DNA of 64,000 nucleotides, taken from an uncultured Allorhizobium sp. GTDB lineage: Bacteria; Pseudomonadota; Alphaproteobacteria; Rhizobiales; Rhizobiaceae. Below, piece by piece: positions 9,719 through 20,800 of the stretch; position 1 is the stretch's first letter, and each line of letters opens with the position of its first letter. The notes under the pieces were generated by a model, which was given only the letters and a program-made list of their open reading frames with translations, did not search any database and was not told the DNA's origin. The position numbers and the translations under genes were made by a program. Location of the stretch: the NCBI GenBank assembly GCA_958439205.1, contig OY288189.1, positions 965,001 through 1,029,000 of the forward strand, given 5' to 3'.

Positions 9719-10927
9719 ATGAAGATCGGTTATTTCCTCAACACATACCCTGTGCCGAGTGCGACATTCATCAGGCGAGAGATTGAGGCGCTTGAGGCGC
9801 GAGGGCAGGTCGTTGTCAGGTTTGCTGCGCGAAAGTTCGCAACTGATCTTGTCGATGAACGGGATCTCGCAGAAGCATCGCAAACAGCCTACCTTCTACA
9901 GGGACGTGGCATACCGCTTCTTATGTCTTTCGCGCGTGAACTGCTTGGCAATCCGCGCGGGTTGGGGCGAGCGCTGGTTGCGTCCATGAAGCTTTTCAGG
10001 GATGGCAAGGCGGGGTTCGTGCAGCACGCTGCCTATCTGATGCAGGCGGCCGACCTCCGGCAGAAAGCGCGCCGCGCCGAGATCGGCCATTTCCATGCAC
10101 ATTATGGGACCAACGCGGCCACCGTGGTGATGCTGTCGCATCTGATGGGTGGGCCTCGATACAGCTTTACCGCTCACGGACCAGACGAGTTCTTCAATGA
10201 GACCGTGCTGAATTTTGGACTGAAGATCCAGCATGCGGCTTTCGTCATCGCTATCTCCGACTATTGCCGTGACCTGTTGGTCGAGCGATGCTTGTCTGCA
10301 CGCGATCACGAGAAGATAGTGATCGCCCGATGCGGTCTCAATCTTGATGAATTCCAGCCTTGCGCATCGGTGGCATCAGACAATCACACCTTCGTCTGTG
10401 TTGGTCGGCTTTGCCCGCAGAAGGGGCAGGTCCACATCCCTGCGGCCGTCGCTGCGCTTCGTGAGGAGTTTCCTGATCTGCGGGTCCTGCTGGTCGGAGA
10501 TGGCGAAAGTCGCTCAGAAATCGAGGCGGAAGCTGAAAGGTATGGCCTGGGAGGGGACCGGATTGTCTTCAAAGGATGGGCGGCCAACGCGCAGGTACAG
10601 CGTCTGATTTGCGAGAGCCGCGCGCTCCTTCTGCCCAGCTACCATGAAGGCTTGCCGATTGTCCTGATGGAGGCCTTGGCCTTGGCTCGCCCGGTCGTCA
10701 CGACCAAGATCACCGCCATCCCCGAGTTGATCGATGCAAGTTGTGGCTGGCTGGTGGCGCCAGGAAATCACGATGAACTTGTGGCGGCCTTGCGGGCAGC
10801 CCTCCTCGCCACGCCCGAACAGGTGGGCACGATGGGGCTGGCCGGCCAGCAGCGCGTCGCGCAACTGCATGATATTCACGACCTTGCAGAGGCGCTATGC
10901 CGAAAGATCGAGGCAGCCGCAAACTGA
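9719..10927 (+). CDS. GT4-family glycosyltransferase of exopolysaccharide synthesis
   Basis: 402 residues from ATG 9719; a GTG four codons earlier is possible but less likely. It begins IGYFLNTYPVPSATFIRREIEAL, typical of the exopolysaccharide GT4 group that includes colanic-acid WcaL-like enzymes. The C-terminal donor domain shows FVCVGRLCPQKGQ, LLVGDGESR, IVFKGW and the motif HEGLPIVLMEALALARPVV (E-x7-E). It is a retaining, cytoplasmic transferase. It is followed 87 bases later by the flippase and a GT2 gene on the same strand, probably one transcription unit of polysaccharide repeat-unit assembly. Confidence 0.88.
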   Translation: MKIGYFLNTYPVPSATFIRREIEALEARGQVVVRFAARKFATDLVDERDLAEASQTAYLLQGRGIPLLMSFARELLGNPRGLGRALVASMKLFRDGKAGFVQHAAYLMQAADLRQKARRAEIGHFHAHYGTNAATVVMLSHLMGGPRYSFTAHGPDEFFNETVLNFGLKIQHAAFVIAISDYCRDLLVERCLSARDHEKIVIARCGLNLDEFQPCASVASDNHTFVCVGRLCPQKGQVHIPAAVAALREEFPDLRVLLVGDGESRSEIEAEAERYGLGGDRIVFKGWAANAQVQRLICESRALLLPSYHEGLPIVLMEALALARPVVTTKITAIPELIDASCGWLVAPGNHDELVAALRAALLATPEQVGTMGLAGQQRVAQLHDIHDLAEALCRKIEAAAN

Positions 10928-11014
10928 TCCCCTGATGCCCCCTCCATAGCGCGGAAACGGATACTCTCCCCCAGTCCGTCTCGCCCGGACAGCCTGGCCC
11001 ACGAAAGTAAACTG

Positions 11015-12370
11015 ATGTCGTCCATCTCAGAGAAGCGGATTTTCAACGGCGCCCTTTGGACCGTGGGAACCTATGCGTTGACTGTGGCGCTCCGCTTTGG
11101 CTCCAATGTCGTCCTGACCCGGCTCGTCGCTCCAGATGTCTTCGGAGTGGTCATGATTGTCATGACGCTGAAGTTCGGGATGGAACTCCTAACCGATGTC
11201 GGGATCGGTCAATCTGTCGTGCGCAACGAGAACGCCGACGATGCGCGGTTTCGATATACGGCCTGGACGCTTCAGGTTCTGCGCAGTTTCCTTCTTTGCA
11301 CGCTGCTTTTGCTCGCCTCCCATCCGCTTGGTGCGTTTTATGAAGTCCCTCCTGGCGTTCTGCAATTGAGCGCTCTCACCATCATGGCGCTTGGCTCCGC
11401 CTCAACGGCTCTCTACTATATGCAACGGCGTATGCAGCTGAAGACGCTGAACATCTTCGATCTGGTCTGCGATATTGCCTCGATCGTTCTTGTGCTCGGT
11501 TTTGCCTATATTAGCCCGACGGTCTGGTCGATCATGATCGCCAACGTTGTCGCGGGTCTCTTCCGTGCTGCGATAAGCTATCTTCTCCCGGACGCCCGCA
11601 ACTGGTTTGCCTGGGAGGGGAGCTATGTTCGCGAAGTTCTCTCCTTTGGGAAATGGATCTTCCTGTCGTCGATGCTGGTCTTTCTCGCCAACAGCTTCGA
11701 CAAGCTTTTCTTGGCGCAATCCTTGCCGCTTGCGGTATTCGGTATCTACGCGATCGCAAGGACAATTTCGGACCTTCCCGCGAGCCTGGTTGCAAGGGTC
11801 AGTTTTCAACTCGTATTCCCGTTGATCTCAGCCAATTCCGGAGAAGTCCGCGCAACACTGCGACGGCAAGTCGGGCCAATGCGCCTCAAGCTTCTGCTGG
11901 TTGTGTCCGTCGGCTTGGCGCTGGCTGTCGTCCTGTCTGATGTCGCCGTCGCAATCATCTATGATGCACGCTACGGCGAAGCGGGCTGGATGCTCGCCTT
12001 GCTGTTGATAGGGTCCTGGTTCGCAATTTTGTGCACCGTCAACGAATATTCGATGATGGGGCTCGGCAAGCCCGCCTACGGCGTGGCAGGAAACATTTTC
12101 AAGCTTCTGGCCCTCGTGTGCCTCACTCCTGTCGGGATTCATCATCTAGGTCTTCCCGGGGCCATACTCGCCATTATTGCTGGAGAAATTCTGCGCTACC
12201 TTCCGCTGCTTCGCGGACAATTTGCGGAGGGCCTTTCCTTTGTTCGGCAAGACCTCCTGCTCCACCTGATCTTTTTCTCAGTACTCGCAGTGTTGCTCCT
12301 CCTGCGTTTTGAAATCGGCTATGGCACGCCCTTCGATGCGATCTCATTGCCGGCATGGAGCCAGCTATGA
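11015..12370 (+). CDS. Polysaccharide flippase, MOP family (Wzx/ExoT-like)
   Basis: 451 residues with about 12-14 hydrophobic segments spread through the whole length. The N-terminal pattern (GALWTVGTYALTVALRFGSNVVLTRLVAPDVFGVVMI) is that of lipopolysaccharide/exopolysaccharide translocases of the MOP superfamily. It would flip the undecaprenyl-linked repeat unit across the inner membrane for the Wzy-like polymerase at 25.8-27.1 kb. Its stop overlaps the start of the following GT2 gene by ATGA (12367-12370), so the two are translationally coupled. Confidence 0.88.
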   Translation: MSSISEKRIFNGALWTVGTYALTVALRFGSNVVLTRLVAPDVFGVVMIVMTLKFGMELLTDVGIGQSVVRNENADDARFRYTAWTLQVLRSFLLCTLLLLASHPLGAFYEVPPGVLQLSALTIMALGSASTALYYMQRRMQLKTLNIFDLVCDIASIVLVLGFAYISPTVWSIMIANVVAGLFRAAISYLLPDARNWFAWEGSYVREVLSFGKWIFLSSMLVFLANSFDKLFLAQSLPLAVFGIYAIARTISDLPASLVARVSFQLVFPLISANSGEVRATLRRQVGPMRLKLLLVVSVGLALAVVLSDVAVAIIYDARYGEAGWMLALLLIGSWFAILCTVNEYSMMGLGKPAYGVAGNIFKLLALVCLTPVGIHHLGLPGAILAIIAGEILRYLPLLRGQFAEGLSFVRQDLLLHLIFFSVLAVLLLLRFEIGYGTPFDAISLPAWSQL

Positions 12371-13362
12371 TTGATATGCACGACCAGTGCCTGATCGATG
12401 TCGGTGTCGTCTTGATTGGGCGCAACGAGGGCGCTCGTCTCCTTGGTTGCCTTGCATCCTTGGGAGGCCTCGCTTCAAGAGGCGTATATGTGGATTCCGG
12501 TTCCACCGATGGCAGCGTCGAAGCAGCGAAGCGGATGGGTCTGACAGTGGTCATACTGCCTTGCGATCAGCCATTCACAGCCGCACGCGCACGCAACGCC
12601 GGTTTCAAGGAATTAGCGAAATCGGCGCCAAACCTTGCTTTCGTTCAATTCCTCGACGGTGACTGCCAACTTGCCAGTGGTTGGGTGAAAACAGCGCGTG
12701 CCGTCATGGTCGCCAACCCCGGAATGGCAGTGGTCTGCGGGCGCCGGCGTGAGATGTTTCCGGAGGCGTCAATTTACAATCAGCTTTGCGACGAAGAATG
12801 GAACACACCGGTCGGCGAGGCGGAGGCATGCGGGGGCGATTGCCTTGTTCGCTCAAGTGCCTTTCGCGAGGTCGGTGGCTACGCCTCAGAATTGATTGCA
12901 GGTGAAGAGCCTGAAATGTGTCTGAGGATGCGCGAGCGTGCCTGGAAGATCTGGCGGATCGACGCGGAGATGACCCTGCACGATGTCGATATCAGACACT
13001 TCCACCAGTGGTTCAAACGCTCGGTTCGGGCAGGGCATGCCTATGCGGAGATCTTTATGCTTCACAGAAGGTCCCAGAAACGGATCTGGGCCGTCAATTT
13101 GCAGCGCTCGCTGGTGTGGGGTGCCTTCATACCGGCGCTGGCATTGATCGGCGGGGTGATCCACTCCGGATTGTTTCTGCTTCTATTGCTTTACCCCGTC
13201 CAGATCTTCCGCTTGGCTTGGCGAACTGGGGTGACAGAACGCACAAGTTACAAACGTGCAAGCCTTCTGGTGCTGGGTAAATTTGCTGAAGCAAAGGGGG
13301 TCGCCCATTATGCGGCGGGGCTGATTTCCAAGCAGCGGAAAGCAATAATCGAGTACAAGTAG
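12367..13362 (+). CDS. GT2-family glycosyltransferase with C-terminal membrane segments
   Basis: 331 residues from the ATG at 12367, chosen because GGAG lies 6 bases upstream and it overlaps the flippase stop by ATGA; an ATG at 12355 is less likely. The GT-A fold shows DVGVVLIGRNEGARL, YVDSGSTDGS (nucleotide-sugar binding Asp), QFLDGDCQL (DxD metal site) and a GGEEPEMC-like ED block (AGEEPEMCLRMR) for the catalytic base. After residue about 235 come hydrophobic stretches that hold it to the inner membrane. It is probably an inverting transferase adding one sugar to the lipid-linked repeat unit. Confidence 0.86.
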   Translation: MIDMHDQCLIDVGVVLIGRNEGARLLGCLASLGGLASRGVYVDSGSTDGSVEAAKRMGLTVVILPCDQPFTAARARNAGFKELAKSAPNLAFVQFLDGDCQLASGWVKTARAVMVANPGMAVVCGRRREMFPEASIYNQLCDEEWNTPVGEAEACGGDCLVRSSAFREVGGYASELIAGEEPEMCLRMRERAWKIWRIDAEMTLHDVDIRHFHQWFKRSVRAGHAYAEIFMLHRRSQKRIWAVNLQRSLVWGAFIPALALIGGVIHSGLFLLLLLYPVQIFRLAWRTGVTERTSYKRASLLVLGKFAEAKGVAHYAAGLISKQRKAIIEYK

Positions 13363-13372
13363 ACAGCTGAAC

Positions 13373-14581
13373 TCACTCGCCGCTACCGCTGCGATCTGTT
13401 CGCACCCAGGCTGACGTTCTCGTGCGTACAAGATTGAGTGGCGCAGACGCCAGTCTCGCCAGGATCAACCAGGCCGCACGGATGGCGGCGCGAGGGGGGA
13501 GTATCTCCTGACCGAATTTTACCCACGCAACGAACGTCATCGCCAGTGCCACGGTCAGATTAAAAAAGGCAATAAGGACCGCCGGTAAGGCCGCTTCTGC
13601 AAGGAGGCTGGCGATCAGGCTGATGGCGAAGAGCAGGCCGAGCAAGAGAATGAAAACGGTCAATGGCGGAATGGCCGTCGCCACAGCCGCCAGCGCTGCA
13701 GCTAGCCTTCCCTGATAAAGTGCTGTCGGAATAGCGCGTAAGGCTGTCGAGATCAAAGTGATGTGGCCCTTGATCCAGCGTCCACGCTGTGTGGCCAGAC
13801 CGGTCGTTGTTTCCGGAAATGCACTCAGAACGACGGCGCGTTCACAGAATTGAGCTGGGTAGCCTGCGAGAGCGAGTTTCAGGCCCATCTTCATATCTTC
13901 GGCAAGATGTCCGTCGGCAAGGTCGAGCGTGCTGATTGTGACCCACGGAAAAGCCATTCCGCTGCCGGTCAGGTTACAGGGCAGGCCGAGCCTGTGCAGC
14001 CCCCGCTGTCTCACGTTGTTCTTCAAGCTGAATGCGAATTCGCTGACCTTTGTACCTAAAGGCGCGCCGGCTGGAGATGTCATCAGATAGAGAGATTGTG
14101 TCGGCCGACCGCTCTTGGATGCAGCTGCCGTAAGCCAACTCAAAGCTTCCGTCTCGGGAAAGCAATCAGCATCAACGATAATGACTACGGCTGGGGGTGA
14201 CAGGGCAAGATGCCGGATGCCGGCGTCGAGAGCATAACCTTTTCCCCTCCGTGATGGGTCATGCCGCTCTATGACCTCAGCCCCCGCGGCGCGTGCGATG
14301 CTCGCGGTGCTGTCGGAGCAGTTGTCGGCGACAACCAAAAGTCGATCGCCCGGAGCCATTGCTGCACGGATTGCCATGAGCGTAGCGCCGATGCCTGCCT
14401 CCTCGTCGTGAGCGGGTACCAAGATTGCAACCGGTCCCGCAGCGTTCGGCTTTATCGATCCGGTTTCGTTCTGTGGCAAAAGTGACGCGAGAATCTGGGC
14501 AGCATACATCAGCACCAGAACCAAAGCGCCAATGTTCAAAACGAGGAGTGTCCACGCTATGACATGTTCACTCAAAGCCAA
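13373..14581 (-). CDS. Membrane-bound GT2 glycosyltransferase, QxxRW type
   Basis: 402 residues. The start is TTG at 14581, supported by a strong GAGGAG 6 bases upstream. One N-terminal membrane segment (about 8-32) is followed by a GT-A domain: AILVPAHDEEAGI, VVADNCSDST, IIVDADCFPE (DxD-like), GSGMAFPW, EDMKMG and QRGRW (the QxxRW block of cellulose-synthase-like enzymes). Three to four further membrane segments follow near 285-370. This set resembles processive or ceramide-glucosyltransferase-like GT2 enzymes. It runs convergent to the preceding GT2 gene (10-base gap) and divergent from the PKS. Confidence 0.85.
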   Translation of the reverse strand: MALSEHVIAWTLLVLNIGALVLVLMYAAQILASLLPQNETGSIKPNAAGPVAILVPAHDEEAGIGATLMAIRAAMAPGDRLLVVADNCSDSTASIARAAGAEVIERHDPSRRGKGYALDAGIRHLALSPPAVVIIVDADCFPETEALSWLTAAASKSGRPTQSLYLMTSPAGAPLGTKVSEFAFSLKNNVRQRGLHRLGLPCNLTGSGMAFPWVTISTLDLADGHLAEDMKMGLKLALAGYPAQFCERAVVLSAFPETTTGLATQRGRWIKGHITLISTALRAIPTALYQGRLAAALAAVATAIPPLTVFILLLGLLFAISLIASLLAEAALPAVLIAFFNLTVALAMTFVAWVKFGQEILPPRAAIRAAWLILARLASAPLNLVRTRTSAWVRTDRSGSGE

Positions 14582-14742
14582 TTGCAGCTCCTCGCAAGGC
14601 CTTGTCGCGTTGGCTTTGCCAGTCGCGAAGGCTCTGTAATAAAAATACTACCCAATTTAGTCCGTGTCGAAAATCTTGTTCAACCTATGTTGCGTTTCGG
14701 GCAAGGTCAATTCACACTTGTCTTCATGCTTAAGTAGACGCC

Positions 14743-14762
14743 TGTTAACGTTCGCCTGCTTT
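14743..14762 (+). promoter_or_regulatory. Copy 1 of a 20-bp motif shared by two promoter regions of the locus
   Basis: The bases TGTTAACGTTCGCCTGCTTT lie 84 bases before the PKS start, in the 264-base divergent region 14582-14845. A second copy with 18 of 20 identical bases is at 22177-22196. GTTAAC is itself palindromic. This may be an activator or repressor site that joins the PKS and the initiating sugar transferase in one regulon. The remainder of this intergenic stretch shows no gene. Confidence 0.4.
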
Positions 14763-14845
14763 GATTAGACAACTTGGATTTCATTCTTTTAGTCCGGCTT
14801 GAAGCAGGTTTATGATTTTTCGGATTTTCGAGAAGCGCTTGAAAA

Positions 14846-17800
14846 ATGCAAGAAATGACTGATGTGTCACCGAGCGACGTTGCAATTGTTGGGATGGCGC
14901 TTCGCGTACCCGGTGCGGCGACAACGGATCAATTCTGGCGCAACTTGAAGGCCGGCGTGGAATCCATCCGGTCTGTTCCGGACGAGGAGGCTCTGGCATC
15001 CGGTGAATCGGCGGCGCGGCTTCAGCATCCAAATTATGTCGGGCGCACAGCCGATGTTGCGGACATGGAACTGTTCGACGCTGAGTTCTTCGGGTTGAGC
15101 CCCAAGGAAGCGGCGATCATGGACCCCCAGCACCGCAAGTTTCTTGAGTGTGCCTGGGAAGCCATGGAGGCGGCCGGCCGCACACCCAATACATTGGCAG
15201 GTCCCATTGGTGTGTTCGCAGGCTGCGGCATGGGGAGCTACTTCTATTTCAACATCTGCAGCAACCCGCAACTGGTCGACGAAACCGGTATGTTCCTTCT
15301 GCGGCATACCGGGAATGACAAGGACTTTCTTGCGACCAGGGCGTCCTTCTCGTTCGATCTGCGGGGACCGAGCGTTAATGTGCAGACCGCCTGTTCCACG
15401 TCGCTGGTTGCTGTGCACTATGCCTGCCAGAGCCTCCTCAGCGGGGAATGCGACATGGCGCTTGCAGGTGGTTCAACGATCGAACTGCCGCATCGCAGGG
15501 GATACGTCTTCCAGGACGGAGAAATTCTTTCGCCGGACGGGCATTGTCGTCCATTCGATCATCGCGCCGCCGGCACAGTCTTCGGCAGTGGCGCGGGTGT
15601 CGTGGTCTTGCGCCGGCTGGCGGATGCAATCGCTGATGGAGACATCATCCACGGAGTGATCAAGGCATCCGCGGTGAACAATGACGGCGCGAGCAAGGCT
15701 GGTTATCTGGCGCCGAGTGTGACGGGACAGGCGGAAGCGATCATCGAAGCACAAGGATTGGGTGGCATCGATGCTGATACAATCCAGTTCGTGGAGTGTC
15801 ATGGCACGGGAACGGCTCTGGGCGATCCGATCGAAATTGAAGCGCTGACACAGGCGTTCCGCCAAAGCACAGGGAAGACCGGATTTTGCCATGTGGGCTC
15901 CGTCAAATCGAACATAGGCCATCTCGATACCGCAGCCGGCGTCGTGGGCCTCATCAAGGCGACACTTGCTGTACAGCATGGGGAAATCCCGCCGACCCTT
16001 GGCTTCGAAAAGCCCAACCCTGCGATCGATTTCACCAGCAGTCCGTTCCTGGTCAACAGCCAGCTTGAACCCTGGCCGACAGTGATGGGGCCGCGACGCG
16101 CAGCCGTCAATTCACTTGGCGTCGGCGGCACCAATGCCCATGTCATCATTGAAGAAGCGCCGCGCACCTCTTTCAACGCCGCTGCAGCCGGTGACGCGGG
16201 AAGCATTCTGGTGTTCAGTGCGAAGAGCCGGAAGGCCTTGGAAGAGCAGGTAGCGCGATTGGGGCAGGCGCTTGAAGCAAACCCGGATCTGACAACTCTG
16301 GACGCCGCCCATACGCTGCTGAGAGGCAGGAAGCACTTCGAACACCGCCGGGTCGTGGCTGTGCGTGGGCGCGACGATGCGCTTGCGGTCTTGCCTGGCA
16401 ATGATGAAAAGCGGATCTTCTCCCATGCGGTGATTGATGGAACGGCCGAAGCCGTCTTCATGTTTCCAGGCGGCGGCGCCCAGCATGTCGGCATGGTGCA
16501 AAACCTCTATCGTGAGGATGCTCGTTTCAAGGACTGGATTGACGAAGGCCTATCCTATCTTCCCTCCAAAGCCGCCACTGACATACGAGCTGCATGGTTT
16601 GCTGAGGACAGTCAGTCAGAGGCCGCGCAGGCATTTCTTCTTCCATCGCTGCAATTGCCCGCGATCCTCATTGCCGAGATCGCAACCGCGCGCCTCTGGA
16701 TGCATTGGGGACTTCGCCCATCCGCATTGATTGGCCATTCCATGGGCGAAAACGCTGCGGCATGTATCGCCGGGGTGATGTCCTACCGCGATGTGGTCAA
16801 TCTGGTTCGCTTGCGTGGTGAGCTTTTCGATAGTGTTGAACCCGGTGGCATGCTCAGCGTGCCCCTTGCCGCAAGTCAGCTGCAATCGCTGCTTCCACCG
16901 GAGCTCGACCTTGCTTCGGTGAACGCGCCGGAGCTGTGTGTTGTATCGGGTCGTGACGCTGACCTCGACCGCTTTGCAAGCGAACTCGCGCAACGGGGTA
17001 TCGACACCAGCCGAATCCAGATCAACATCGCTGCGCATTCTCGCATGCTGGATGCCGTGCTTCCGCGCTTCGAGGCCTTTTTGCGTCAGATCCGGTTGAG
17101 TGCGCCGACGATCCCAATCCTGTCCAATCTGACGGGTGAACCATTGTCCGACAACGATGCGCGCGATCCCGGCTACTGGGTCCGGCATTTGCGCTCGACG
17201 GTCCTGTTTGCCAAAGGCATGGCCAAACTGGCTGATGGTCCCGCGCGGATTTATATCGAGGTTGGCCCTGGGCGCGCGCTGTCGTCGCTTGCCAAGGCGC
17301 AGCCAGGCATAGAAGCCAATCAGGTTATCAATACCCTCCCGCATCCCGAGCACGCGACCGACGATCGCATTCATTTTCTTTCGGCGGTTGGACGCGCCTG
17401 GGCGCTCGGCTTGCCAATCGAGCCGGTTGATCCAGACGCCAGCGCAAAAGGGCGTTTGGTCACGTTGCCGACTTACGCCTTCCAGAGGCAGCGCTACTTC
17501 ATAGAGCCGAACAAGACCGTTTCAGTACACGAGGATACAGCGGCGCTTCTGCGACAGGCTGACATGAAGGATTGGGGATACAGGCCTTGCTGGCGGCAAG
17601 TTGCCTCAGATGCTCCACTCGATTCCGAACTCGAACCATCGTCCTGGCTGGTCTTTCTGGATGAAACCGGAATCGGCGAGCGTCTGGTGGCGCGGTTGCG
17701 CCAGAAGGGTCATGAAGTCACCACCGTTTCGGTCGGCGATGGATTTGAACAAATCTCACCGCAATCTTATCAGCTGTGCCCGGAGGACGGGAAGGCGGGC

Positions 17801-20800
17801 TATGATGCCCTGGTGTCGAGCCTTGTGGAAGGAACAGGCTTCCCGTCTCAGGTCGTGCATCTCTGGCTGGTGACCGCTGACGAGACCCATCGGCGCGGGT
17901 CGAGCTTCTTTGAAAAAACGCAGGAACATGGCTTCTACAGCCTGTTCCATCTTGCCCAGGCAATGGGGGATGCTGCCGTTGCGGATGTCCACATGACCGT
18001 CGTGACGAATGGCATGCAGCGGCTCGGCGATGAGCCACTGCCTTATCCCGGCAAGGCGACGGTGCTTGGGCCGGCCCTTGTCATTCCGAAGGAACTGGAT
18101 GGGGTCACGGTCCGTGTCATTGACACCGAGGTTCCGCTCGCCAAGCAGGATCATGACCGCAGATGGTGGAAGCGTGATGCCCAGGTGGCGTCCTCACGAG
18201 CGGATGTTGGCGACACTGCCGATTTTGAGTTCCTTTGGGAAGAAATGTGCGCGTCCCCGGTGAGCGAGGTTGTCGCTTATCGGCGGGGCCGTCGATACAA
18301 AGCAGGTCACATGCCCTTGCCTTTGCTTGAGGCAAGTTCCAAGCCGCAATTCCGATCGGGTGGCGTCTATCTCCTGACAGGGGGGCTGGGTGACCTGTCC
18401 CTCGTCATCGCCCGGGAACTGATTGAGCGCTACCAGGCGCGCGTGATCCTTGTCGGTCGCACCAAGCTTCCAGAGCGTAGTGAATGGCAGCTCTACCGCC
18501 GTCTGCATCGAGGCGACGACCGAATTGCCCGTGCCATCAAAGTGCTGCAGGAATTTGAAGCGCAGGGCGCAGAGGTTTTTTATGCCGCGGCCGATGTCTG
18601 CAACGCAGAACAGATGGCAACAGCCATCGCCCAGGGCAAGCAGAGATTCGGCACAATTCATGGCGTTCTGCATACGGCAGGGGCCGTCCAGGACAATCTC
18701 ATCCAGCTGAAGTCGCGCGACGAAATCGAGAAGGTGATGGCGCCCAAGGTGTATGGCACAGACGTGCTGCACCGCCTCCTGAAGGACGAGCCGCTTGACC
18801 TTCTGGTCCTCTTTTCCTCGAGCAGTACCGATATTGCGCCTGCGGGTCAGGTCGACTACTTGGCAGCCAATGCCTATCTGAACGCTTATGCCGAAAGCGC
18901 AGCGGCCGAGGGCAGGCGAACGGTTGCCGTGCATTGGGGTATTTGGAACGAGGTGGGAATTGCAGCACGTGCAGTGAGCGCTGCTGCTCGGCCGCACGGC
19001 GGGCGGACCGATGACGTCTCCCACGGTGCCTTGTTCAAGCGATGGGTCGAAGACCGAGACGGCACTTTGTGGCTTGAATTCGATGCCAGCCCCGAAAGCC
19101 ATTGGCTCTGGAACGAACATCGCCTGGTTTCCGGGCAACCCATCCTGCCGGGGACGGGATATATCGAGCTTATGGTGCAGGCCGCAGTAGAATACGGCTT
19201 CGGCCCGAATGTTGATTTCGCAGATCTGGTCTTCCTTGGGATGCTCGATATCGCAGATGGCACGGTCAAACGCGTCCGTTGCCGGATCGAGGCGCACGAC
19301 AACGGTCTGCGCGCTTTCGTGACTGCGGGCCCTGCTGACGGCGAGCAAGACGCATTCCGCATCTGTGCGGAAGCAATGATTGTTCCGCAAGCTGCAGCGC
19401 CAGCGGCCACAGAGGCATTCATGCCTGACCATGCGGGCAGCCGTTGGATCTCGACATCCGAAGCTCCCGACGGCAGGGCATTGGTATCCGCGCAAGAGGG
19501 TAGGGTGAAGTTCGGCCCGCGCTGGGCTGTTCTGAGAAAGCTCTCATTGGGCAAGACAGAGGCCCTTGCCACGCTTGGATTGCCGGAACAGTTTTGCATG
19601 GACATGAATGAAGGCTGGCGCCTTCATCCGGCCCTGCTTGATATCGCAACCGGATATGCAATGGATCTTGTTCCGGATTATGGGAGCTCTGGCGTCCTTT
19701 GGGCTCCGATTTCATACGGACGTATACGCGTATCGGGTGATCTCCCAGCTGTCATCCGCAGCCATGTGCGCCTTCAAGACGCGGGCCAGACGGAAGCAGG
19801 ATATGCGGTCTTCGATGTGACAATCGCCGATCCTGATGGACGCATCTTGCTGCAGATAGATCGTTTCATGGTGAAGCGGCTGGCCGCCGATACCGGATTT
19901 GCGGCAGGGGCGCAGATCGCGGATGCAACGAGACGGCTTACCGTCAACGGGGGCGCGTATCCGGTTGCCGCAGACTTTGCCTTTCAGGTTAGCCAGGGCA
20001 TCCGGCCTTCCGAAGGGTTCGACCTTCTGGAACGTGCGCTCGCGACTGGCAAGACGCAGCCCATCCTTTCTTCCATGCCGCTTGGCCAATTGATCCAGAA
20101 GGCTGCGAAGCGCAGTCAGGCCACGCAGAAAGCAGGCGTCCAGCTCTTCGGCAGACCCGATCTGGATACCGATTATGTCGCGCCACGAAGCGAGACGGAA
20201 CGGAGACTTGCCGCGTGCTGGAGTGAACTCCTCGGGGTCGAACGTGTCGGGATCCACGACAACTTCTTCGATATTGGTGGACATTCGCTGATCGCGGTGC
20301 GGCTGTTTCGAATGATCGACAAGATCTTTGGCGTGGATTTGCCGATTTCTGTCCTGTTTCGGGCAGCAACCATTGCCGCCTGCGCTGACTTGATCGATCA
20401 GAAGGTGCCGGCGGATACACCGACATCATTGGATGCAGGTGCTGGCGCCATTCTTGACGCGCCGACCCATCTGGTCGCGATGAGCGATGGGCCGGACAAT
20501 TCGCGCCGCCCAGTGTTTCTTTGCGCAGGGATGTTTGGCAACGTGTTGAACCTTCGAGCTCTCGCGTTGCAACTGGGGCAAGACCGACCGGTTTACTGCT
20601 TGCAGGCGCGCGGCCTTTATGCGGGCCAGGATCCCCATGAAACCTTTGAGGATGCGGCACGGGATTGCCTTGCCGAAATTCGACGCGTGCAGCCGCAGGG
20701 TCCCTACAGTCTTGGTGGGTTTTCTGGCGGTGGTTTGATCGCCTATGAGATGGCCCTGCAATTGAGGGAGGCTGGTGAGACAGTCACGCAGCTCTTCATG

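Noticed and set aside
18194..19495. 433-codon minus-strand frame inside the PKS
   Set aside because: It lies entirely opposite the KR and DH domains, whose motifs are intact in the sense strand. No family pattern is seen in the antisense product.
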